Of a DNA stretch of 64,000 nt, positions 22,194-34,366 are shown piece after piece. Numbering within the stretch: the first letter of the stretch is position 1; each line of letters begins with the position of its first letter. The DNA comes from Geosiphon pyriformis. Taxonomy: Eukaryota; Glomeromycota; Glomeromycetes; Archaeosporales; Geosiphonaceae. The DNA is taken from contig JAAOMT010000512.1 in NCBI GenBank assembly GCA_016748015.1, forward strand, positions 789,757-853,756. The letters run 5' to 3'. Made by a program: the position numbers and the translations under genes. The notes under the pieces are model-generated. The model did no database searches. It saw only the letters and a program-made list of their open reading frames with translations, and was not told where the DNA came from.

Positions 22194-24923
22194 TTAACCA
22201 GAGTAACTGTTTCCGCCGTTTGGGCCATGAACACCGGGATGAGCTCCGACAACTGCATGGGGTGAAGTAGGACCTCCCATCCCAGGAGCACCTCCGGAAG
22301 CCGTAGCAGCTGCTTGGGCATTATAGTTGTACCCATAATATTGTCCATATGCATCATACCCCGCATTATTATAATACTCCCAGCCCGCTGTTGCGTGTTG
22401 TTGCTGACCAGCAACAACCGCTGCTGCCGCTCCATCGAGGGAAGCCAAAGACTGTGGTGGCGCAGACATCCCAGGTGGAAGATCATATCCAGCTTCAGCC
22501 CCTGGTGTAGCATAGTGATGGCCTTGACTACTATAATACGCTGTATAAGGAGCATAATTGTAGGTGCTAGGCATACCATAAGTGTGATAAGGAGTTGTCG
22601 TCTGTTGTTCTGGGGCCCTATCTTTTCCCCAGGAGCACTGCCATTATTTCATTTGTGTTAAATGGGGAAGATTAAGCGAACAAAGTCCTCTTTAAAGCTC
22701 GAAAACACTTACCTTTATGACACGATTATTGATGCTTGTATTTTGTAGATTTACAATGGCGTGAGCAGCATTCTCGTGCGAATCGAGCCTTAAAAATTGA
22801 GAGTTAACAAATGAAGGTGATTCTAATAGTTCCAAGTGTGCATCACTCACTTCACGAAAGCAAATCCACGATCGGCTTGCATTCGAACTTCAATGATGTA
22901 TCCATATTGTTGGAAATAAGGTATCAAATGTTCCTCTAAGTATTGATTTTCAAACCATTTATTGTTTAGAATGATGATGTTTATTGTGATATAAATTTAT
23001 TACTACTCAAAATGACGGAAAGTACTCACGCGTTGTATATGCGGGCAGATTGCCGACATATACAGTACTATTGTACTGAGGAGTTTGTTGAACAACAATT
23101 TCATAAGAAAGTTGAGGTGCTTGAGGTGGGGTTCCTTTATAAAGATTAAGCAAAAATACCTTTATAGTTGAGGATTTTATCAATAATGAGCAATGAAAAA
23201 TACCTTGTCTTTCTGATGTTGTGCTACCTGGACCAGGTTGCCCTTTTTGATTAGCCCAATTACATCGAATGGCACGACTTCCAAGCCATTCTCCTAAAGA
23301 TTGATAATGGAGATTAGATGACAATAGCCGGAATTTTGTCAAACTTTGACTATAAATATGTAATTATTTACCGTTCATAGTTGCAATAGCTTGTTCTGCG
23401 TCCTATTATTATAATCATGAAAGTTGAAAATCATTTTCAGTCAGCGATATATAATCTTTTTTCATTGGGATTTTAAAAACAACATAATCCTTAAGAATAC
23501 TACAAAACCATAAGAGTACTTACAGTTTTATCGCGGAAAGCCACAAAACCATATCCTCGAGACTTTCCAGAATTAACATCCCACATTACCCGGGCATCTC
23601 TGTTTAAATGAAAAAAAACAGGTTGAAAGTTTTGATTGATTTATAGCCAAACTTTTACCGATTTTTGACTTACGACATGCTCCCAAATGCACTGAAAGCC
23701 TTTGCTAGCACTTCATCGTTTACCTCTGGACTTAAATCGCCGACAAAAATATGATAATGATCTAAAAAATATTATTAAGTGAGCTTTGAATTTGCACCTA
23801 ATGGAATTAGTTTTAATTAAAAATAGTTTTTACTTGATGTATCCTCCTTGTGCCCTTGTTGCCCTTGGAAAGCCCAGTTTACTTTGATTTCCTACAAGCC
23901 GAATTTTTTTTAGTGGATTGGGAATAATGAGGCTAATAAATATAAATGATAAAAACCATATCATATATTCGCCTGCCATTCAAAGTTTGCAATGCTTGTT
24001 CCGCAGAGCGATGATCGTTAAATTCTACAAATCCATAATTCAAACCTCCATGTTGGTACTATGGGAAAGTTATTTGGTTGGGTTGGAGATGAGAAATTGG
24101 TTAATAAATTGTGTTTATGAATGATATTTAAAAGTTTCGGAACATTTTAAGTTGTATAAGGGAATCAGCCTACGAGCCATACTCCATTATTGTCTTGGTC
24201 GGAAAGAAACGCCGTCTTATGTAATCAAGAACACAAATTATGTGGAACTGCCGAGAAATAAGATTCCACATTTAATTTAATGCGGATGTAAAAAAACTAA
24301 AAAGGTATTGGCTAAAATGCAAAAAGGCTTGTGCTCAATTAATCGGGATGGTAAATAAAAAACTAGACCAAAAAGCATAGATCGACATCTCAAAGAATGA
24401 TCGTAGAAATTTAGAAAAGATAGAGAGAGATAAAGAGAGATAGAGAGAGATAGAGAGAGATACTGAGGTGAAGATAAAGGAATTCCAACCTTTGAGCTGC
24501 GTCAATAAGTTTTATGGAGCGCAACTCGAGAGAGAGCATCCAGCAGCTTAAGAAGCCCACAATAGCCATAGACGGATAGATAGGTTAAATCCCAGTTTTG
24601 AAGTCTCTCGTTTCTCAAAAAGTATGTTGGGCTTCGTTATTATTTCAAAGGAAAAAGAGTAGTTTTGCCAAATTCATAACGACGCGAAACTGACAAGTCC
24701 CACACAAAAGTCTTAGGAAAACCCCTTCCACACCTTAAAACTCCTCCTAATCGCCCTCTGGTGGGGCTTTACTATATAGGAAACTCACATTTTTGTCGGG
24801 AATTATTTTGGTGTTGTTCACAGAACCGGCGACTGCAAAGATCTCCAACAGCATACTATCGGTCACCCTTGGGTCAAGATTTCCGACATAGAGACTTTTA
24901 CAACCTTCGTCGGTAGCACCCAT
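22194..24923 (-). CDS. TIA-1/Pub1-like protein with three RRMs
   Basis: Eleven exons from 24923 down: 24789-24923, 23957-24058, 23834-23891, 23674-23761, 23524-23599, 23372-23402, 23204-23293, 23030-23134, 22851-22935, 22713-22788, 22194-22637; 429 residues. RRM1 starts at about residue 10 (KSLYVGNLDPRV, later YGFVEF), RRM2 at about 100 (HIFVGDLSPEV, GYGFVAF), RRM3 at about 215 (STVYVGNLPAYTT, GFAFVK). The last ~140 residues are rich in Tyr, Gly, Ala and Gln, a low-complexity tail of the kind that enters stress granules. The WAFQG and CNWANQ linkers are diagnostic of the TIA-1/Pub1/Ngr1 group, which bind U/AU-rich RNA and affect mRNA stability and translation. Intron 1 is unusually long (730 nt) and contains a 10-bp GA-rich tandem repeat. 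Which of the yeast paralogues it corresponds to cannot be settled here. Confidence 0.93.
24419..24462. repeat. 10-bp GA-rich tandem repeat in intron 1 of the RRM gene
   Basis: Four successive 10-mers, TAGAGAGAGA with one variant TAAAGAGAGA, at 24421-24460. On the transcribed strand this is a CU-rich run, a possible binding site for pyrimidine-tract proteins; that is speculation. Confidence 0.85.
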
Positions 24924-25693
24924 CGTTGAGAGGATCTGTTGCAGAAGATCAAAAAGTAAGGGTAATTGAAAGAAATTGAAGAGTTAAACGTATTCAAGAA
25001 AAATCTCGAAGGGTGGTCCGGGGAAGTGCGGGGTATGTAGGGTGGCTGAGCAAGTTTGGCGGGAAACCAAAAGATGAAAGTAAAAATTAGCTTTTTAGCC
25101 CGGGAAAAACGGGTTTCTGAACTTTCTTTTGATTGGTTCCACCAATTTACGCAAATTCTGGGTATGTCAACAAACAAAGCTTGTGTGTATCAGATTAGTA
25201 AAGATTTGCTATGTTGAAATAAAAAAAAGTAATTTTTAAGTTAAAGTTGTAATTTATTCTTTCAGCTTTTATGTCAATTTTTTATGTAAATATAATAATT
25301 AATTAAAAATTTTAAATATTTTGATAAAAAACCAAAATTTACATACTTTTTTTTTTTAAAAAAAATAATCGTTTGTTGAAATTTTATTATGTAAATATTA
25401 TAAAACTGTTTTTTCAAATTTTTAATTAATAATTTATAACACAAATTTAATTTTATATTTATTGTATTTTATTTAAAAATAACTATTCAATTAACTAAAA
25501 TTATTTAATCAAATTTTAATTATTTAATTTTTTTTACACATTAATAATTAAAATAAAATTTTAAGATTTATGTAATTAAAATTATAAATTAATATAATTG
25601 TATTCAAAATATATGTACATAATATTTAGATGTATGTAAAATTAAAATAATTCAAACATTTTTTGTAAAAATTTGTAATATATTAAATAAATA
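24924..25693. other. Upstream region of the RRM gene, then AT desert
   Basis: 24924-25180 is of normal composition and probably carries the promoter and 5' untranslated region of the minus-strand RRM gene. 25200-25693 is low-complexity AT sequence. No gene seen. Confidence 0.45.
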
Positions 25694-25716
25694 CAATCAG
25701 ACCTCTATAAAAGAAC
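25694..25716 (+). repeat. Left terminal inverted repeat of the pogo-like element
   Basis: Matches the reverse complement of 27954-27976 at all but two positions over about 23 bp. It is preceded by the TA target dinucleotide. Confidence 0.88.
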
Positions 25717-25884
25717 ACAGTTGGGACATGCAAATTATGTTCCATTTTAGAAGTGTTTTATTATAGAGTTTTATAATTATTATCAAATAAACTATATTTA
25801 TTTATTAAATCAATCAATTATTATTATTATTATTATTATTATTAAAATATTGATTAATTGTTACCTGTTTTTTAGAGTTTTCCT

Positions 25885-27587
25885 TCATTTTTTCGTTTTC
25901 ATATATTTTTTTCTAAGTAAATTTTGGTTTTCTATACTAAAATTTTCTTTTGCTAATTGCTCTTCAAATCTAATTACCTTTTTTAATGCTTCATATGCTT
26001 CTGTAATTGTAATTAAAGCAGGTGGAGATTCTTCTAATTCTTCTTCCGAGTCATTAATTGTATTGGTTTCAATTTGAGGATCGGCTAAAACCATATCTAC
26101 AATTTCATTATTATCAAGAATATTTTCAGTTGCCAATAATTTATCAACTGCGACAGTATAATCTTCGAGATTTTTGACCAATTGTTGTGCATTTGATGGT
26201 AAATTGTTGAATATATCCATAGCAATTGATGTTTCGGATTCTTGAATTTCTAATTCTTGATTATAGAAAAGAATATCTGTTTTTTGCCAACAGTTTTGAA
26301 TTATAACAGGTGTTACTTGAAACCATGATTGAACAACATAATTAATTGCTTGTTTTATGTTTAATTTATTTCTAAAAAATAAATTAATATTAGATAAAAT
26401 TATATAATATATAATGATAATAATACTGTATATATTATATTACTTAACTGTTCAATATTAATTTTTTGTTCAAATTGATGTAAAATATGTTGACAATATA
26501 AGTGCTTATATTTACCTTTGAAAGATTTGATAATGTCAGCATCCATTGGTTGAAGATGTGATATAGTATTTGGAGGAAAATAGTGCAAAGTAATATTGGT
26601 TAATTGGAATGAATCTTCTCCGATTTGAGTATGATAAGAAGTTGCATTATCAACCAAAAGTAATATATGCCGATTTTGAATTCGAAAGCCTTCATTTATA
26701 TATTTGAGCCATGCTTTCCATATATCTGAGCGCATCCATGCTTTGGAATTGAATTTGTAAATTACAGATAGGTTGGAAGTATTAATTCCTTTAAAGCATC
26801 TTGGATTTTTTGCATGTTCAATTACTAAAGGTTGCAATTTGTGAGATCCAGTTGAATTTGTAGCAAGAAGAATCATAATCCGAGATTTATTCTATAAAAA
26901 ACCCAATTAATTTAATATAACAATAATATATAATGATAACAATTGGTAAATATAATATACCAATTTTTTTCTTGCATTTCGACATTTTCCAAGTGTTTGA
27001 TATTGTCCCATACAAAAAAATAATCCTGTTTCATCAGCATTATATATGTCAGCAGGATCAAATTCGGATATAATGGTTTTTAATTTTCTTCATTCTTCTG
27101 GTAAAATTTTAGTTGATACACTTCCTGCTTCACCATGAAATCGGTAAACACGTAACTGGTTTCGTTTTTTGAATTTTTGAATCCATCCATTTGAGAATTG
27201 CATTTCATTTTCATGCATACCAAGAAGTTTGGCAAATTTTTTTCCTTTCTCTTTAATTAGTTGATCATTGAATTTGATAGTGGCTGCCGTTACTTGTTCT
27301 ACTCAATAACTTAAAGCTTGGTCTAATAATGGAAATTTAACGCTTTTGTGTTGAATAGATCTTTCTGAGATTTCATCAATTTCAATATTCAACCACTTTG
27401 CATGCTCTTTGATTATCTTGGGGACAGTTGGACGAGAAATATGAAGTTCTGGATATTTATGATTGAAGTAAGCTACAATATCATCATGTTTCGTGCCATA
27501 GTAATTTTTGGAATATTGACAAATTTCTTTACAAAGAGCATCATTAACTGCTGCTCTTTTTTGTTTTTTGAATAAAGGTTCCGACAT
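25885..27587 (-). pseudogene. Pogo/CENP-B-family transposase, two premature stops
   Basis: Three exons from 27587 down: 26961-27587, 26444-26891, 25885-26348, together 513 codons including the stop. The N-terminus has helix-turn-helix DNA-binding segments of the CENP-B type (residues about 10-95, then RVYRFHGEAGS). The DDE catalytic core shows all three acidic sites: NADETGLFF, LLLVDNATSY and LQPMDADIIKSFK, with the family-typical FPPNTISHLQP. The acidic C-terminal tail is retained. Stops lie at 27303-27305 and near 27092, both TGA where the family has Trp, so each could arise from one TGG to TGA change. Everything else, including splice sites, looks sound, which suggests recent loss of activity. 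Confidence 0.88.
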
Positions 27588-27953
27588 TGTGATAATTTAG
27601 CCTATAATTATAATATTAGATTTTGTTTTAGCAAGCCTGAATTGGAATACAATAGGGGCTAAGTGGCTGTACGTGAAAATAGACAAGATCAAAAAGAGTA
27701 AGTCCAATATAAATCGATTTAAAAGAAAGTTAGGATGAAATCAATTCAATACATTCTAACTCTTTTCCCAATTACCAATTAACATCTAGCACATGATATT
27801 TGTTCTTATATGAAGGTAAATTTCGAATAAACGTTTGATAAAATTATGTTCTTGTTCCTTTATAGCTTGTTCTTATATAAAGGGAAAATTGTTAATTAAT
27901 CAATTGGTTCTATAAAAAAATGTTCTTTGTAAGAGGTTGTTCTTTTATCGAGG

Positions 27954-27976
27954 GTTCTTTTATGGAGGTCTGACTG
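27954..27976 (-). repeat. Right terminal inverted repeat of the pogo-like element
   Basis: Inverted partner of 25694-25716, followed by the TA target dinucleotide at 27977-27978. Confidence 0.88.
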
Positions 27977-28532
27977 TATATTTATTAAAAATTCGATTTT
28001 AAATAAATAAAAAAACCACCAAAATATATAAGGATATTTAACAATAATTTAATATTTTTGTTTGAATACATGTATATAATTTAACTTTGTTAAAAATTAA
28101 ATTAAGTAATTTAATAAATATATAAAATTTAAATATAATAATATTAAATCAATTAAAAAACTTTATTGCAATAACATTAATAGAAAATTAAATAAAGCTT
28201 AACATTATGCAAAAAAAAAAGACTTGCAATATTTAAAGATAACAAGTCAAATAAACCTATTTAATACATTTTATTTAAAAGTTATGAAGAGAAACTGTGA
28301 CACTATTGTGGCTTTTCGGCCCTGCGCTATGACATATACTAATTATATTGGAAAATAATCAAAAGGAATATAAATAACTTCGCAGGCCCGCAATAAATTA
28401 AATCTTACTGAATTAGTCAAAGTCGTCATGAAAACTATAAATTTACAAATTTGTTACAGCTCTGAGCATTAAAATAGTAGCAAGCAATGCATGTATTATC
28501 ATAATCCCTACTAGTTATTAGATATTCCTCGA
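27977..28532. other. AT-rich intergenic region
   Basis: No gene seen. 28290-28420 is less AT-rich and is probably 3' flank of the VPS55 gene. Confidence 0.45.
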
Positions 28533-29500
28533 TCAAAAATCGTCACCTTGATTCGCAAAAAAGTGAAGGTAGGCAATGACTAAGAAAATAATTAAAAGTA
28601 TTATTAACTCATCGAAATAAAAATATAAAAATGATTCAATCTCATTTTCAAAATTTACTTGTTATATATACGAAGGCTCCACCACCAATACTCATAACCA
28701 TAGCAATGTATGTTATCTAAAGCAAAAAAAAGTTGCGATTATAGATCATTCCGTTTGAGGCTTAAGAACCAATAATTTAGAAACACAATTACCGCTCCAG
28801 AATGAGCAAGAACATAGGGCAAGCCTATACCATTGGTAATTTGGAAACAAAGGTAGTGATGGATGAATATACCAAAATTATTTCCTTCGAACGAAATGAA
28901 TAAATATTTGTCTTAGCTATCATTACAAAATCCTGTAACAAGCAAGACCGCCGTTAAAAATTGACTAAAATCTTTGAAGCCACTGTTTTAATGGAAAATC
29001 CAATAAGTCATTTCACAAGTTTTTATTTGAATACACAATTGTGTTATATTGAATACTTACTTGGGGGTGTTATCTGACAAAATCTCTTCATTACCAGCAC
29101 GAGATGAAAATATTATATTTGGTATTGGTGCAAGAACAAATATAGCCACTTTGATGTGAAATAAAGTGTTATTAAAACAATAAAAAAAAGAAAAAATTCA
29201 CCAAACAAGAAATGAGACCTCACCAACAAATAAAGGCCACCAATTACTGGAAATTATCCGAAATTTTGTAGGCACACATGTTAAAGATCGTCGTGAAAAA
29301 GCATCAGACCAAGAAAAATCGTATTATCATACCTATATAGAGCACAGGACAATATTACAAGTAAAAACCCAACAGCAAGTACAAATGCCAAAGTGATGAT
29401 GCTGGGTACAAAAAGATTCTTTTATTATTGGTTCAAATGAGTAAGATAAAAGCCAAAAGCCAGGGGTGAGAACTCTTAGCCACTTGAAGAAAATTTCCAT
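28533..29500 (-). CDS. VPS55: Vps55 / OB-RGRP family endosomal membrane protein
   Basis: Exons from the 5' end: 29484-29500, 29333-29401, 29224-29246, 29061-29148, 28927-28964, 28793-28824, 28659-28716, 28533-28579; 123 residues. The protein has four hydrophobic segments with strong family matches: LAVGFLLVILSCAL, WWPLFVVAIFVLAPIPN, LPYVLAHSGA and AMVMSIGGGAFVYI. Vps55 acts with Vps68 in sorting from late endosomes to the vacuole. The first coding exon is the least certain part: ATG at 29500 with donor GTGGCT fits the phase, and a 5' untranslated intron (donor GTGAGT ending at 29543) seems to precede it. Every coding exon is under 90 nt. It lies divergent to the chitin synthase gene, about 790 bp away. 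Confidence 0.87.
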
Positions 29501-30291
29501 ATCATCTTTGTTATTTTAAAGACTAAATCATCTTGTCAAGCAACTCACGCTAGAAATTCGATTAGTATTGGTTAGTTAGTAGTCATCCTTCAGAAAAGTG
29601 CAAGGTTTACAAAAGCGAACAGCCTGGGTTATAAACCAAAGATTCGCTTACTTTTTAAGCCTGCCATTTACCAAAAACTATATATTATACAATTCACAAA
29701 TCAAAAGTCGACTAACGAACAACTGTTAAAAAGTGTCAGTTCTGGTGTATCAATTATCAATTTAGATTTCTTGAATTGGCCGATTGGTCGAACCCGGCAT
29801 CATTTCATGTTTCATCAAAAACTGTTAAACGAGTATGAAACTATTCGCGTTACACCCACTTGGACAGCATTTCCCATTGTAATATTGTCACTGTACACAA
29901 CGTGGTCAAGATGGTCATAAAACCAATATGTTCGATGAATAACGAGATATCAAAGCATTGCTGGCAACTTCCCCCGTCCTTAATCTTCAATCTACACTCA
30001 TTATTTGTGTTCGAGCCCCTAACCCCTTTTTCTCCCTCCCCGAAGGTTTACGTCCTTAGTACAACGGAACCTAAGGAGCCTGTTTAACAAAGTGAATGAG
30101 GGCAAAAATTCACTGCGGGACAGTTTATTATCAACTTTCTCATCCTCTTCGTTAAAATCTCCTTCGAATTTCAGGCTACTTTTATTTTACATGTTCAAAA
30201 AACAAACTATAGACCTTTCGACTTTCCCAATATAAAATTGCACTTCTGAGTACTTGGTACCCACCTTTATTGAAAAAGGGGCATAAAGGAC
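29501..30291. promoter_or_regulatory. Divergent intergenic region between VPS55 and chitin synthase
   Basis: About 790 bp that must contain the promoters of both genes. It has relatively normal base composition with several pyrimidine-rich runs (for example 30019-30042). An open frame at 29860-30087 has no recognisable product and is not called. No specific factor site is convincing. Confidence 0.5.
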
Positions 30292-33200
30292 ATGGAATAT
30301 AATTACAAACCCTATCAAGCACCTTACTCTCCTGCTTCAACTACCTTACCGGCACCCAGCCGAACCCCGCCTCTTAACACTCACTCTCCACCTAATCCGT
30401 CTACAGCCGTCTTTAATGCAATATTACAAAATAATGTTGGACTTTTAGGTTCCATCCTTGGAAAAAATTCTTTCAATTTGAATAATCTACGAGATTACGA
30501 TGGCAAGACACCTTTAATGGTCGCTGCCTGTGAGAATTGTCCCGATGTTTTAGCATTCCTTGTCGAAAATCGAAGTGTAAACCTTGATTTACAAGGTATT
30601 TTTGCTTTTGAACATGCCCTTAGTTTTGGAGCTTTAAATATCCATGATATAAATTTAATTTATATGTTATTTTTCCAAGATAATGAAGGTGAGTCGGCCC
30701 TGTATCAAGCTGCATCCAACGGGAGTCTACAAGCTGTCGACATATTGATTGCAGCAGGCGCATATATAGAATGTGGAAATAAGGTGATATTTTATAACCT
30801 TTGTCATATGGTATCAATTTTTGTTCACTAGCTAATTATTCTAATTTATAGGAAAATATTACACCCCTGATCATAGCTGCCTTTAAGGGGAATGCTGACA
30901 TTTGTCGCACACTCATAGACCAAGGTGGAGCAAATGTCAATCAACAAGATAATTCAAATAAAACTGCATTGATTTTGGCAGCATATGAAGACCATATTGC
31001 TACTGTCGAGGTATTGCTTGCTAGAGGCGCAAAAATAAACATGACAGATCAGGTATGAGCACATATGTTAGAATAAGATTCCAATGTTTTTGTATTAATA
31101 TCATTATATTCTCACTTTGTAGTATGGATGGACTGCTCTAATGCTGGCTGCTTACACAAATCGATATTATGTATGTAGAACCCTCCTGGTTCATAATGCA
31201 AATAAGGATATAGCCACAAGCAATGGGAAAACTGCATCCATACTTGCCCGTGACGCCGGGTATTTCGATTTAGCCGACATGATTGAACAATTTGTTCCTG
31301 GAGGTCAAGTCTCTCCCAGATATACATATGGAATGGATATAAACTCAACATCAATTCCTCAATATCACGAACCATCATACCGGGAAGATATACCACATCA
31401 CAATGTCCCTCGGAATCATAATTACACTGATCCTTATTTTCCTAAGGGTCATATGATGCCTCTTGAACAGGACAAAAGACGTCTTACACTTCAACCTAAA
31501 AATCTCGAAAGAAGACGATCCCAATATTATAGTCTCAATGTTAATAAAATTGGTCCTCATGCTGGTGAATATAGAACAGCCCCTCATGTCAAACAAGATA
31601 TGAGACCTAGGGAAGATGGAACACCTTGGGTTATTTTCTCATGGATAGTCACTGCATGTTTTTGTAATCCGTGTCTTTCAAGCATCGGAAAGATGAAAGA
31701 TCCAAATATTCGACAAGCTTGGCGGGAGAAATTTGCATTATGTTTTATCATATTATGTATATCGGGTTTCATGGGTTTTTTAACTTTTGGTTTGTCTACG
31801 ATTGCATGTCAAAGGAAGGTACCACTTTACCCCCAAGATATTCTTCGATTATATGGACCACAAGTTACGGGACGAAAAGTGCACATAGTCCGTGGAAAAA
31901 TTTATGACACTGGGAACTTTTTCCAATTTGGAAGCCATCGTCCTATTGCACCATTCAGCGATGAAGATTTGAAACCTATCATTGAACCCTTGTTTGGTAC
32001 TGAGATCTCGAGCTATTTTCCACCAAATTATAAAGCTATTGGATGTTCTAGCTCACCTAAGAACACTGTCTGCAACCAAAATGACAATAGATATCATTGT
32101 CATACCTCCCTAGCTTCACGAAAGTTACTTGAAACCCTCTCTATGAATGAATTTGTCGGTTTCACATGGGACAATATTACAAACGGAGACAGAAAATTAT
32201 TTGTATATAATGACGCTGTATATGACTTGACCGAATACCTTGATACCCAAAATTCAGATTTCTGGCTCGGCGGCCCAGATACCACTAAATGGCTAGCTTC
32301 GCTGGTTGGGGAAGATGCAACAAAAAAAATTCTCCATAGTACTAATACGACACGAATCGCACAATGCTTTGAGCATTTCTTGGTGGGAAAAATTGATGGA
32401 ACAACAATTGGGTGTTTTGCCACGAATTTGATATTGATTGTGATGACTGTAGTTTTCACCGGAATCACCTTGATCAAATTTGTTTCTGCTATTGCTTTTG
32501 ATTGGTTCCTTTCTTGGCAATTGGGTAAAATTTCTAAAAAACCAAAAACAAACGATCAAATAACGCGTATTCTCTTGCTGGTAACATGTTATTCGGAGGG
32601 CGTAGAATCTATGCAAACCACGCTTGATTCTTTAGCTGGCACAGATTATTCAGATGAACACAAGCTTCTTTTCGTAATCGCAGATGGTGACATTACGGGT
32701 TCAGATAATGATCGCTCAACTCCACAAATATGTAAAGATTTACTTGAGCCTCAATTCCCTGAACTAGACGAACCTGAATTTGTATCCTATTCCGCTATAG
32801 GGGATGGCAAGAAGCAGCATAATATGGCCCAAGTATACACAGGTTATTACAATGTCAATAATCATAGGGTTCCTATGTGTTTGATTATCAAGTCTGGTAC
32901 ACCTGAAGAAAGAAAAGGAGCTAAAGCTGGTAATCGAGGGAAACGTGACTCTCAGCTGATTCTGATGTCATGGTTAAGTCATGTTTATTTTAATGAACGT
33001 ATGTCGCGGTTGGAATTTGATCTCTTTCAAAAAGTGCGTGGTTTAACTGGGGTGACGCCTGACAAATACGAGATGGTTTTAATGGTGGACGCTGATACTT
33101 TGGTGAAACCCGACAGTGTGAGCCATATGGTTGCCGCTATGGAGCGTGATCCAAAAGTAATGGGACTTTGTGGCGAAACAAAAATTGCCAATAAAACTGC

Positions 33201-34366
33201 TAGTTGGGTTTCCATGATTCAGGTAATGGTCATTCTCTGATCCCTTTATGAAAATTTTAAATTTCATTCCATATGTATAAAAATTTTCTTGTAGGTTTTT
33301 GAGTATTATATTTCTCATCATCTCGGAAAATCTTTTGAGTCGATTTTTGGAGGTGTGACTTGTTTGCCCGGATGTTTTTGTATGTACCGGATAAAGGCTC
33401 CCAAGTTCGACGGAAGCTCTGTTCCTATACTGGTAAACCCAGATCTTGTCGAAACGTATTCATCAAACACTGTGGAAACATTGCATCAAAAAAATCTTTT
33501 ACTGCTGGGAGAGGATCGTTATCTAACCACGCTAATGTTACGGACATTCCCGAAGCGAAAAATGATTTACGTGCCTAAGGCCATTTGTAAAACAGTCGTA
33601 CCTGATGAATTTAAGGTTTTACTTTCGCAACGCCGTCGTTGGATCAATTCTACCATTCACAATCTCATGGAACTGATTCGTGTGCCTCAACTTTGCGGAA
33701 TTTTTTGTTTCTCGATGCAATTCGTTATTTTTCTCGAACTAGTCGGTACCGTTGTTTTGCCATCCTCCCTTCTGTTTATGGTTTACTTGGCATATGCTGC
33801 TGCCCACGGACAAGCCGTATTGTTGCCTTTAATCTTTATAGCAGCAACCTATTTCCTACAGGCCTTTCTGATAGTGTTTACGTCTCACAAAGTCATGTAT
33901 GTAATGTGGATGGTTGTTTTCATTTTTGCCATGCCTGTATGGAATTTCGTTTTACCATTATATGCGTTTTGGCATTTCGATGGTAAGTTTTATTCTCAAA
34001 AATTTTATAATTGATCAGTTATTTACGAAGATAATTTAATCAAAGCTGACATTGCTACACCCTTTCCTTTTTATAGACTTTTCATGGGGTGCTACCCGCA
34101 AAATTGCTGGCGAAGATAATGGTCATGGTGATGGGGGCGGTGATGTATTCAATCCAAACGATATCCCCATGAAAAAATGGGACGAATGGATTCATTATAA
34201 TAAACCCAAACAGAGATTAAGTTATGCAAAAGCAGTTAATAATGGAAAAAATTTTGATCCCCTAAACCCTGGAACGATGATGAGGCCATCTTCGGGGTTT
34301 GGTGATCAATATGGAGGAAAGCCGATGGGACCCAGAAATCCTGGTGGACTTGAGATGTTAAGTTAG
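30292..34366 (+). CDS. Chitin synthase with N-terminal ankyrin repeats
   Basis: Six exons: 30292-30595, 30680-30783, 30852-31052, 31123-33222, 33295-33982, 34077-34366; 1228 residues. Residues about 40-260 form six or seven ankyrin repeats (for example [40 protein letters not shown]). Then come a charged linker, two membrane segments (about 370-390 and 407-427), a cytochrome b5-like region (about 547-610, [15 protein letters not shown]; the HPGG heme motif is not seen), a further membrane segment (about 632-665) and the family-2 glycosyltransferase domain. Catalytic motifs are present: VDADT at about 857, LGEDRYLTT at about 974 and QRRRW at about 1015. A cluster of membrane helices and the conserved FSWGATRK follow. 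The enzyme polymerises UDP-GlcNAc into chitin at the plasma membrane. The catalytic half is of the cytochrome b5-containing division (class IV/V/VII-like) without a myosin motor. The ankyrin part is joined by canonical introns with no break, so the fusion looks genuine. Confidence 0.93.

Larger units (their letters stand above)
25694..27976 (-). mobile_element. Pogo/Tigger-like DNA transposon, full length, inactive
   Basis: Terminal inverted repeats frame the element: 25694 CAATCAGACCTCTATAAAAG and, on the opposite strand from 27976, CAGTCAGACCTCCATAAAAG. The repeats extend about 23 bp. TA dinucleotides flank both ends (25692-25693 and 27977-27978), the target duplication of the Tc1/mariner-pogo superfamily. 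The interior codes a DDE transposase on the minus strand with two introns and two nonsense codons. Subterminal copies of a GTTCTTNTATNNAGG-like motif occur at the right end. Confidence 0.92.

Noticed and set aside
28290-28420. GC-richer patch as an RNA gene
   Set aside because: No A/B boxes, no stem structure evident; more simply 3' flank of VPS55.
29860-30087. 75-codon open frame between VPS55 and chitin synthase
   Set aside because: No recognisable domain, and it lies in the shared promoter region; treated as chance.
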